A program made the translations under genes and the position numbers. The notes beneath the pieces are model-generated. The model was not told where the DNA came from, did not search any database, and saw only the letters and a program-made list of their open reading frames with translations. A DNA stretch of 64,000 bases from Gordonibacter massiliensis (ex Traore et al. 2017). Lineage in GTDB: Bacteria; Actinomycetota; Coriobacteriia; Coriobacteriales; Eggerthellaceae. The stretch lies in contig LT827128.1 of assembly GCA_900170005.1 (NCBI GenBank), positions 2,476,168 to 2,540,167 on the forward strand, read 5' to 3'. The first letter of the stretch is position 1. Every line of letters begins with the position of its first letter. Below, piece after piece: positions 23,109 through 30,786 of the stretch.

Positions 23109-25870
23109 CGCGGCGCAACATCGAGCTCATCCTGCTGTGCGTGGCGGCGCCCTTCGTGGTGCTGCTGTTCGCCATGCTGGCCATAAACAAGGGGCAGAGC
23201 CTGGACATGACCACGCTGGGCGTGCCCATCGGCATCTTCGCCGCGTTCGTCATCGCCCACCTGGCCACCCGCAAGTTCGCGCCCAAGGCCGACCCGGCCA
23301 TCCTGCCCATCGTGTTCGCGCTTTCGGGCATAGGCATCTGCTTCGTGGAACGCCTGGCGCCCAAGCTCGCCTTGGGCCAGGTCATGTGGCTGTTCCTGGG
23401 CGTAGCGTGCATGGTGCTGGTCATGGTGCTGGTGCGCAACCTAGACAAGGTGGCCAAGTACAAGTACACGCTCATGATCGTGGGCTTCCTGCTGCTGCTC
23501 TCGCCGCTGGTGCCGGGAATCGGCCAGGAGATCTACGGCAGCCGTATCTGGCTGGGCATCGGCAAGTTCTCGTTCCAACCCGGCGAGATCGCGAAGATCG
23601 TCATCGTGCTGTTCCTGGCGGGCTATCTGGCGCAGAACCGCGAGATGCTCTCCGTGTTCACGTGGCGCGTGGGCCCGTTCAACCTGCCCGATATCCGCGT
23701 GCTGCTGCCGCTTCTGCTCATGTGGCTGGTGGCGTTGGTCATCGTCGTGTTCGAGAAGGACCTGGGCAGCGCGCTCGTGTTCTTCTTCCTGTTCCTCATC
23801 ATGCTGTACGTGGCCACCGGCAAGAAGTTCTTCCTGGTGGTGGGCCTGGGGCTCATCGCCATCGGCGGCGTGGGCGCGTTCATGGCGTTCAGCCACGTGC
23901 AGGTGCGCGTGAACAACTGGCTCGACCCCTTCGCCGACGCGCAGAACACGGGCTACCAGCTGGTGCAGGGCATCTACTCCATCGCCGACGGCGACCTGTT
24001 CGGCGTGGGTATCGGTCGCGGTTTGGCCGAGCAGATCCCCGTGGTGGAGAGCGACTACATCTTCGCCGCCATCGCCGAGGAGATTGGCCTGTTGGGAGCG
24101 GCCGGCGTGCTGCTGCTGTTCCTGTGCCTGGCCATCCGCGGCTTCGTGACGGCGGCGCGCGCGAAGAGCGACGTGAGCTCGCTGGTGGCCGTGGGCCTCA
24201 CCACCATGATCGTGCTGCAGGCGTTCATCATCGTGGGCGGCATCACCCGGCTCATCCCCCTCACGGGTCTCACGCTGCCCTTCATCAGCCAGGGCGGATC
24301 GTCGCTTCTGGCCAGCTTCATCGCGGTGGGCTTCCTGCTGCGCTGCGGCGACGAGGGCACCGGCGTGGAAACCGAGGTGGCCAGCGCCACCAGCTCGCTG
24401 CATGCGAACAGCGTGCTGGGGCGCGTGTCGCTGGGCAAGCGGCTTACGCACGCCATACTCATCCTATCCGTGCTGTTCGCGCTTCTGGTGGCGAACCTCA
24501 CGCTCATCATGGTGGTTCAGGCGAACTACTACCAGAACATGCCCGGCAACAACCACACGCTGGCGAAGGAGGCGCGCACCGAGCGCGGCACCATCTCCAC
24601 CTACGACGGCACGGTGCTGGCGCAGAGCGTGCAGCAGGACGACGGCACGTACGAGCGCGTCTACCCGGCGGGCGATCTGGCCAGCCAGGTGGTGGGCTAC
24701 GCGTCCACGCAGTTCGGCACCTCCGGCATCGAGGCCGCCGAGAACGACACGCTGAAGGGCCAGCAGAACTTCGCCAGCTGGACCGACGTGCTGAACTCGC
24801 TGGCGGGCATCGGTGGCGTGGGCAACGACGTCACGCTCACGCTCAACTCCAAGATACAGCAAGCCGCGCAGGACGCGCTCTCGGGATACGCGGGTGCCTG
24901 CGTGGTTCTCGACCCCGATACGGGCGCCGTGCTGGCCATGGCCTCCTCGCCCACGTACAATGCGGCCGATTTCGCGGCGGAGATCGAGAAGGCCAACGCC
25001 AACCCCGACGGCGTGAGCACGTTGCTGAACCGCGCGATTCAAACGCTCTACGCCCCCGGCTCCACGTTCAAGATCGTGACGTTGGCAACGGCGCTCGAGG
25101 ACGGCGTGGCGAAGGAGGACACCGTGTTCTCATCGCCCGGCACCATGGAGATAGGCAACGGCACCGTTTCGAACTTCAATAAGAACGATTACGGCAACAT
25201 CACGCTCGCCCAGGCCACGGAGCTGTCGAGCAACACCGCGTTCGCCCAGTTGGGCGTTGATATGGGCGCCCAAAAGCTCGTAGACGGCGCCGAGAAGTTC
25301 GGCTTCAACAAGGACATCGACTTCACGCTGGACACCGCCCTCATGTCGCTCATGCCCGAACCCAACGAGATGACCACCTGGGAAACCGCCTGGGCCGCCG
25401 CCGGCGAGCCGGTGAACCCCATGAACCACAAGAGCCCCGCCGGCCCGCAGGCCACGGTGCTCGAAATGGCCATGGTCGGTTGCGCTATTGCCAACGACGG
25501 CACCATCATGAACCCCTACCTGGTAGAGGGCATCTACAACGCCAACGGCGAGCGCAGCTTCTCCGCCACGCCCAACAAGTTCCTGCAGGCCGTGAGCAAA
25601 GAGACGGCGAACCGCGTGAAGGACGTGCTCAAGGGCGTCGTCACGAACGGCACGGGCACCGCGGCCGCCATCGACGGCGTGGAAGTGGCCGGCAAGACGG
25701 GCACGGCCGAGAAGACGGACAGCAACGACAGCTGGTTCGTGGGCATGGCCCCCGCCGACAACCCGCGCGTGGTGGTGGCCATCAACTTGGAGGACGCCGC
25801 CGAGGGCACGGGCACCGAGCGGGCGCAAAATGTGTTGAAAACGGCCTTGCAGGTGCAAGGGCTTTTGTAA
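23105..25870 (+). CDS. SEDS glycosyltransferase (RodA/FtsW) fused to class B penicillin-binding protein
   Basis: One uninterrupted 921-codon frame joins two enzymes normally made as separate proteins. Residues 1-430 are a RodA/FtsW-type polytopic polymerase, with the conserved re-entrant region ending PFISQGGSSLL. A further membrane helix near 455-475 leads to an extracellular transpeptidase with S653-TFK, S708-SN and K864-TG, the three penicillin-binding motifs in order. The pair builds and crosslinks peptidoglycan. In mycobacteria rodA and pbpA are adjacent genes at this position in the pknB cluster; here the stop between them is gone. ATGA overlap with the phosphatase gene. The fused state fixes stoichiometry at 1:1. 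Confidence 0.95.
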   Translation: MTRRNIELILLCVAAPFVVLLFAMLAINKGQSLDMTTLGVPIGIFAAFVIAHLATRKFAPKADPAILPIVFALSGIGICFVERLAPKLALGQVMWLFLGVACMVLVMVLVRNLDKVAKYKYTLMIVGFLLLLSPLVPGIGQEIYGSRIWLGIGKFSFQPGEIAKIVIVLFLAGYLAQNREMLSVFTWRVGPFNLPDIRVLLPLLLMWLVALVIVVFEKDLGSALVFFFLFLIMLYVATGKKFFLVVGLGLIAIGGVGAFMAFSHVQVRVNNWLDPFADAQNTGYQLVQGIYSIADGDLFGVGIGRGLAEQIPVVESDYIFAAIAEEIGLLGAAGVLLLFLCLAIRGFVTAARAKSDVSSLVAVGLTTMIVLQAFIIVGGITRLIPLTGLTLPFISQGGSSLLASFIAVGFLLRCGDEGTGVETEVASATSSLHANSVLGRVSLGKRLTHAILILSVLFALLVANLTLIMVVQANYYQNMPGNNHTLAKEARTERGTISTYDGTVLAQSVQQDDGTYERVYPAGDLASQVVGYASTQFGTSGIEAAENDTLKGQQNFASWTDVLNSLAGIGGVGNDVTLTLNSKIQQAAQDALSGYAGACVVLDPDTGAVLAMASSPTYNAADFAAEIEKANANPDGVSTLLNRAIQTLYAPGSTFKIVTLATALEDGVAKEDTVFSSPGTMEIGNGTVSNFNKNDYGNITLAQATELSSNTAFAQLGVDMGAQKLVDGAEKFGFNKDIDFTLDTALMSLMPEPNEMTTWETAWAAAGEPVNPMNHKSPAGPQATVLEMAMVGCAIANDGTIMNPYLVEGIYNANGERSFSATPNKFLQAVSKETANRVKDVLKGVVTNGTGTAAAIDGVEVAGKTGTAEKTDSNDSWFVGMAPADNPRVVVAINLEDAAEGTGTERAQNVLKTALQVQGLL

Positions 25871-25945
25871 ATAAGGTATGCTTATGGCAATCGTATCAAC
25901 CCTATGCAATACCGCCATGAGCATGTGACCTAAAGGAGCAGAAAC

Positions 25946-27946
25946 GTGACCGGAAACATGACAGGCAGGGTGTTCAACAACCGCTACCAGATAACCGAGC
26001 GCATCGGCATCGGCGGCATGGCCGAGGTGTACCGCGCGCAGGACAACGTGCTCGGGCGCCTGGTTGCGGTGAAGGTCATGCTGCCCCAGTACGCCGCCGA
26101 CCCCAACTTCACCCAGCGCTTCAAGCAGGAGGCCGCCGCAGCCGCCAACCTGCAGAGCCCGTACATCGTGAACGTGTACGACTGGGGCCAGGACGACGGC
26201 ACGTACTACATCGTCATGGAATTCGTGCGCGGAAGCGATTTGAAAACGGCCATCAACGAGCGCGGCGCCATCAACCAGCGCAAGGTGGCCGAGATTGGCT
26301 CGCAGGTGTGCCAAGCCCTCACCGTGGCGCACAACCTGGACATCATCCACCGCGACATCAAGCCGCAGAACATCATGGTGCAACCCGACGGCAACGTGAA
26401 GGTCATGGACTTCGGCATCGCGCGCGCCAAGAACTCCGTGATGACGCAGACGTCGTCGGTGCTGGGCACGGCGCACTACATCTCGCCGGAGCAGGCGCAG
26501 GGCAAGGAGCTCACCGCCGCCAGCGACATCTACTCGCTGGGCATCGTGCTGTACGAGGCCGCCACGGGCAGGCTGCCCTTCGACGGCCCCGACGCCGTGA
26601 GCGTGGCCATGAAGCAGGTGAACGACCTGCCGGCCCCGCCGCGCGAGATCAACCCCGACATCGATCCCGGCCTCGAGGCCATCATCATGCGCGCCATGGC
26701 GAAGAACCCCGCCGAGCGGTTCGCCACCGCGCAGGACATGCGCTACGCGCTGAACGACTACCTGGCCGGGCGTCCCGTGAACGCGGGCAGCTTCACCAGC
26801 GCCGAAACGGCCGTCATGGGCGGCGTGGTTCCCCCTATGGCCGTGGCCGACGGCACCGCCGTCATGCCCGCCATGGGCGGCAACGGCGTGAAGCCGGCGG
26901 GCACGTCGAACGGCGGCAAGAACTTCCGCGTGGACGACGGCAAGAAGAAGAGCAACAAGAAGACCATCGGCATCGTCATCGGCATCATCGCCGCGCTGGC
27001 CGTGGTGGGCATTGCGGCGTACGCCCTCATGGGCGGCTTCGCCACGGGCGACCCCGTGCCCGACGTGACGGGCAAAACCGTCGAGGAGGCCACGGCCGAG
27101 CTGAAGGCCGCCGGCTTCGAAATGGGCACGGCCGACCAGAAGTACGATGAAAAGGTCGAAGCGGGCAAGATCATCAGCCAAGACCCCAAGGCCGGCGACA
27201 AACGCGAGAAGGGCTCGAAGATCAACGTGGTGGTGTCTCAGGGCATCGAGCAGGTAACCGTTCCCGACGTAACGGGCATGTCCGCCGAGGATGCTAAGCG
27301 AGTCATCAAGGAAAAGGGACTTGTGCCGAGTGCGGCGTCGTCCGATTCGTCTGAGTATTCGGACACCATTGCAAAAGGTTCAGTCGTCAAAACCAATCCT
27401 GCAGCTGGGCAGAAGGTCGAAAAGGGTGCTACCGTCGAATACGTGATATCGCTCGGAACCGAGGGCACCGAAGTGCCCAATGTGGTGGGCAAGCGCGAGG
27501 GCGAGGCCGTGGCCACGCTCAACAACGTTGACTTCAACGTGACCACCGATTATGCGTCCAGCGATACCGTGGCTGAAGGCTTGGTCATTAGCCAGAACCC
27601 TGGTGCGGGCAAGACGCTTAAGCCGGGCGAGACCGTCAACATCGTGGTCAGCACCGGCAAGGACAAGCCTTCCAGTTTCACCGTGACCGCCTCGGTTTCG
27701 GGTGAGGGCGGCTACGTGTCCCCGACGACCATGGAGGTTGACGAGGGCGGTAGCGTCACCTTCACCGTCACGCCCACCAACGGCTACACGGTGTCGTCCG
27801 TCACCGACACGAACGGCAACACCTACACCGTGTCCCCCAGCGGCGGCAGCTTCACCGTGAGCAACGTGAAGAACAGCATCGCCGTGACCGTGGTGTTCAA
27901 ACAGTCGACGCCCACCCCCACGCCAGACAGCGGCACGACGAACTAA
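25946..27946 (+). CDS. pknB: Ser/Thr protein kinase PknB with PASTA repeats
   Basis: A 666-residue receptor kinase starting at GTG 25946 after AAAGGAG. The kinase domain (about 10-270) has GIGGMAEVYRA, catalytic HRDIKPQN (H135, D137), DFGIARA and GTAHYISPEQ. One membrane helix lies near 345-367. Outside the cell come three PASTA repeats, recognisable by VPDVTGKT, VPDVTGMS and VPNVVGKR, which bind muropeptides or lipid II. A further C-terminal repeat domain of about 75 residues (EGGYVSPTTMEVDEGGSVTF...) and a Thr/Pro tail are unusual for PknB. Bases 27290-27660 have lower GC and different codon use than the rest. Confidence 0.95.
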   Translation: MTGNMTGRVFNNRYQITERIGIGGMAEVYRAQDNVLGRLVAVKVMLPQYAADPNFTQRFKQEAAAAANLQSPYIVNVYDWGQDDGTYYIVMEFVRGSDLKTAINERGAINQRKVAEIGSQVCQALTVAHNLDIIHRDIKPQNIMVQPDGNVKVMDFGIARAKNSVMTQTSSVLGTAHYISPEQAQGKELTAASDIYSLGIVLYEAATGRLPFDGPDAVSVAMKQVNDLPAPPREINPDIDPGLEAIIMRAMAKNPAERFATAQDMRYALNDYLAGRPVNAGSFTSAETAVMGGVVPPMAVADGTAVMPAMGGNGVKPAGTSNGGKNFRVDDGKKKSNKKTIGIVIGIIAALAVVGIAAYALMGGFATGDPVPDVTGKTVEEATAELKAAGFEMGTADQKYDEKVEAGKIISQDPKAGDKREKGSKINVVVSQGIEQVTVPDVTGMSAEDAKRVIKEKGLVPSAASSDSSEYSDTIAKGSVVKTNPAAGQKVEKGATVEYVISLGTEGTEVPNVVGKREGEAVATLNNVDFNVTTDYASSDTVAEGLVISQNPGAGKTLKPGETVNIVVSTGKDKPSSFTVTASVSGEGGYVSPTTMEVDEGGSVTFTVTPTNGYTVSSVTDTNGNTYTVSPSGGSFTVSNVKNSIAVTVVFKQSTPTPTPDSGTTN

Positions 27947-27960
27947 CTGCAAGAGCAAGT

Positions 27961-27994
27961 AACGAGAAAGCCGCCAGTAGGCGGCTTTCTCGTT
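27961..27994 (+). terminator. Terminator of the fhaA-pknB cluster
   Basis: AACGAGAAAGCCGCC pairs with GGCGGCTTTCTCGTT across AGTA, 14 bp after the pknB stop. Few T follow, so the 15-bp stem itself must do most of the work. Confidence 0.75.
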
Positions 27995-28130
27995 GTCGGG
28001 CGACAAGTTCTGCCCATACGCCCTGTCGAGCAGTTGCCATCGCAACAACAGCTGCATGCACGTTCGATCGAACGACCCCGCAGCGTCGTACACTGGGTGG
28101 ATTGCCCGCGAATCCGAAAGGCCCTTCGGA

Positions 28131-28832
28131 ATGAATCACGTCCTTATTCCCCTAGTCCTCGCAGCCGTCATCGTCGTCGCCGTCTGCCTGGTTTCCCTAG
28201 CGAATCTGAAGTCGCAGCAGCGCAATGTCGAAACCGCTTGGCACCATCTGAACGAACTGAGGCGGCACGGGATCGAAATCGTGCCCACGTTCGTGGCCGC
28301 CGTCGGAAAAGACGAAGAGGCGTCGCGTGGATCGGGTGGTGCATCAACGCCGCTGCGCTGGGCGCTAAACGACGTCGAGTCCGCCTCGCGCACTGCCGCC
28401 CAGGCCGACAACCCCCCTGCTGCCGCAGCTGCCGACGACCGGCTCGTGCAAGCCGTCGAGCGCGTATACGCGGCGGCGGAGGTCGATACGGCTTTCGTGG
28501 CCAGCACCGCCAGCCGCCAAGCGAGCTCCGAGCTCGATTCCGCCATGAGCGCCATCTCCCAAGAGCAGCAGATATACAACAACACGGCCACCATCGCCGC
28601 CAACGCGCAGCGCTCTTTCCCCGCCGTGCTGTTCACCAAACGCCTGGGGCTGAGCGAGCCCGAACGCTACGAATCGGAAGCGGCCGTCCGGCGCGCCGCG
28701 CTCGACTGGACCCGCGAAAGCCTTCCTTCGCTCGCCGATGCGTCGCCCCATGTCATGAGCCCCCAAATGCTCTGGGTATCCAGCATGGCCGACCTCGCCA
28801 TGGACGACCGCACCACCGAACGACGCCGCTAG
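28131..28832 (+). CDS. LemA-like membrane protein
   Basis: A 233-residue protein. An N-terminal helix (about 4-24) is followed by NLKSQQRNVETAWHHLNELRRHGIEIVPTFV, which matches the LemA pattern of one helix, then R-x-V-x-x-A-W...L-P-x-x-V. The remainder is a long alpha-helical bundle on the outer or inner face of the membrane. ATG 28131 is preferred over a longer frame because AAAGG lies upstream and the membrane helix then sits at the N-terminus. Role in the family is unknown; it has no obvious partner here. Confidence 0.72.
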   Translation: MNHVLIPLVLAAVIVVAVCLVSLANLKSQQRNVETAWHHLNELRRHGIEIVPTFVAAVGKDEEASRGSGGASTPLRWALNDVESASRTAAQADNPPAAAAADDRLVQAVERVYAAAEVDTAFVASTASRQASSELDSAMSAISQEQQIYNNTATIAANAQRSFPAVLFTKRLGLSEPERYESEAAVRRAALDWTRESLPSLADASPHVMSPQMLWVSSMADLAMDDRTTERRR

Positions 28833-29335
28833 CACACGATCCCCCAGCGCCTTCTCACTTCTGAATATCGCCCCTCCGTCATCCAGACAAGCGACCTCGC
28901 CTTCTGCCATCCTGAGCGGAGCGTGAAGCGCAAGGCGACCCCTCTGCCATCCTGAGCGGAACGCGAGGGGACGGTCTGCCCTTTGTCATCCTGAGCGGAG
29001 CAGACGCAGTCTGCGGAGTCGAAGGATCCCGTGCGGCGATAGCCGCAAGCGTCCCAGCTGGCGCCGTGAGGGATCCTTCGACCCGGTCTGCGGCTCCGCT
29101 TCGCGGCGCCTCCCTGCGCTCGCTTCGCGTGCTCGGGAGTTCGACAGTCCACTGGACTGTCGAATGCTCAGGATGACAGAAAACGAGCCGTTCGTGCAAA
29201 GCATCTTAACCAGCACCGCAACGTCCCTCCCTGTATCTGGACTTTTGACGTGCATTTTCGTCATGTATGGGTTGCGTGCTATGATATAGGGCACATTCGC
29301 TCAACCATGCCCCAGGCCCATCAAGGAGGTACCGC
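28833..29335. repeat. 503-bp spacer with nested TCATCCTGAGC inverted repeats
   Basis: No gene seen. Several copies of (G/C)CATCCTGAGCGGA occur between 28908 and 29000. An outer inverted repeat TGTCATCCTGAGC (28984-28996) and GCTCAGGATGACA (29166-29178) encloses an inner one GTCGAAGGATCCC (29018-29030) and GGGATCCTTCGAC (29070-29082), plus a third hairpin TTCGACAGTCC/GGACTGTCGAA near 29140. The 3' part probably carries the promoter of the NlpC/P60 gene. Confidence 0.75.
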
Positions 29336-30445
29336 ATGCAAGAGCCCGCACCCGCCCTTTCCCGGCGCTCGTTCGTCGGCGGCGCTGCCGTCGTAGCCGC
29401 CGCTTCCCTCGCTTGCCCCTCGACCGCGTTCGCCGTGACCGCCGCCGAGAAGCAAGCCGAAGCCGATGCCGTGCGCAACCAGCTGGTCGGCCTGCAAGCC
29501 GATCTCGAGGCAGCAGAGGCGAACTACCACGTGGCCGTCATCGAGCAGCAAGCCGCGAAAGACGCGATGGATGCCGAGCAGGCCAAGATCGACGAGGCTG
29601 TCGGAAAAATCGCCGACCTGCAGGACCGTCTGGGCATCAGAGCCCGCGGCATGTATCGATCCGGCTCGTCATCGTTCCTCGATTTCCTTTTGGGAGCCAC
29701 CTCTTTTACTGAGTTCACCCAAAACTGGGACATTTTAAGCCAGCTGAACGAAAGTGATGCGGTGTTGGTCGCGGAAACAAAAACGCTTCGTGAAGAGCTG
29801 GAAGCCTCAAAGCAGGAATACGCCAAGCAGGAAAGCATCGCCGCCGCCAAAACCACCGAGGCCAGGAAAATTCAAGAGGAGCATTCGGCAAAGGTCGCCC
29901 AAGCCAACGAGCTCATGGGTTCTCTCGACGCCGAGGCGCGCGAGCTTTTGGAACAGGAACAGGCCGCTGCCGCTGCCGCCGCGGCGGCTCAAATCGCAGC
30001 CGAAGAAGCGGCCAAAAACACCGCATCCAACAACGTCGTCGCTCCCGATGACAACTTCGGCGGCAGCACCGGCAGCATCAGCAGCGGCGTGGAGGTTCCC
30101 TCGCAGGGCTCCGTTGTCGACTACGCGCTGAGCCGCAAAGGCTGCCCCTACGTTCTGGGAGCCGCCGGTCCCGACTCGTTCGACTGCTCGGGGCTCGTGT
30201 GCTGGGCTTATGCTCAAGTGGGTATCTCGCTCCCACACTACACAGAAGACCAAAAGGCTGTTGCTCGTCAGGTTGTAAACATCTCCGACGCACGTCCGGG
30301 CGATGTCCTGTACCGCCCCGGCCACGTAGGTATCGCCGTCGGGTATGGCGGCGTGCCCTATGTGCATGCACCGACCCCCGGCGCCTACGTGCGCGACACC
30401 GATCCCCTCTCTTGGTCGCAATTCACCTGCGCGCTGCGGTTCTAA
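29336..30445 (+). CDS. Secreted NlpC/P60 peptidoglycan endopeptidase with coiled-coil
   Basis: A 369-residue exported hydrolase. The N-terminus LSRRSFVGGAAVVAAASLA...AFA is a Tat-type signal (twin Arg, then a hydrophobic stretch). Residues 40-225 form a long coiled-coil of the PcsB/RipA type, split by a hydrophobic patch (FLDFLLGATSFTEF) that in relatives contacts FtsX. A Ser/Gly linker leads to the NlpC/P60 domain with catalytic C284 (DCSGL), H330 (GHVGI) and H344 (VHAP). It cleaves stem peptides during cell separation. AAGGAGG lies 8 bases before ATG 29336, and a terminator follows 29 bp after the stop. Confidence 0.93.
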   Translation: MQEPAPALSRRSFVGGAAVVAAASLACPSTAFAVTAAEKQAEADAVRNQLVGLQADLEAAEANYHVAVIEQQAAKDAMDAEQAKIDEAVGKIADLQDRLGIRARGMYRSGSSSFLDFLLGATSFTEFTQNWDILSQLNESDAVLVAETKTLREELEASKQEYAKQESIAAAKTTEARKIQEEHSAKVAQANELMGSLDAEARELLEQEQAAAAAAAAAQIAAEEAAKNTASNNVVAPDDNFGGSTGSISSGVEVPSQGSVVDYALSRKGCPYVLGAAGPDSFDCSGLVCWAYAQVGISLPHYTEDQKAVARQVVNISDARPGDVLYRPGHVGIAVGYGGVPYVHAPTPGAYVRDTDPLSWSQFTCALRF

Positions 30446-30473
30446 CGCCAGCCGAGCAACCAAGAACGCAACG

Positions 30474-30500
30474 AACGCCCGGGCAGTGCCCGGGCGTTTT
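30474..30500 (+). terminator. Intrinsic terminator of the NlpC/P60 gene
   Basis: AACGCCCGGGC and GCCCGGGCGTT pair across AGT and run into TTTT. Confidence 0.88.
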
Positions 30501-30567
30501 CGCAGTCTCGCCACGCATCGTTCGTCTCGCTCCACAGGTTGTTAGGTAATGCTACAATAGCAGCCAT

Positions 30568-30643
30568 GCCTCCGTAGCTCAGGGGACAGAGCACCGCTCT
30601 CCTAAAGCGGGTGCCGCGCGTTCGAATCGCGCCGGGGGCACCA
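30568..30643 (+). tRNA. tRNA-Arg (anticodon CCT)
   Basis: Cloverleaf of 76 nt with encoded CCA. Acceptor GCCTCCG pairs with CGGGGGC (one T-G). The anticodon arm CCGCT-CTCCTAA-AGCGG gives CCT for codon AGG. A TACAAT -10 box lies at 30553-30558, very near the 5' end, so the leader must be short. Confidence 0.95.
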
Positions 30644-30786
30644 TTGAAACTCGCAAGCCATCGGCCTTTATCGGCCGATGGCCCATGAACGCCTCGCATC
30701 TCTTGCTAAAGCGATTTCGACCTGCCATAATCCATGCATTAAATCAAAGTGATACGATTGACTTTGATCTTGAGGAAGAGGCAGCT

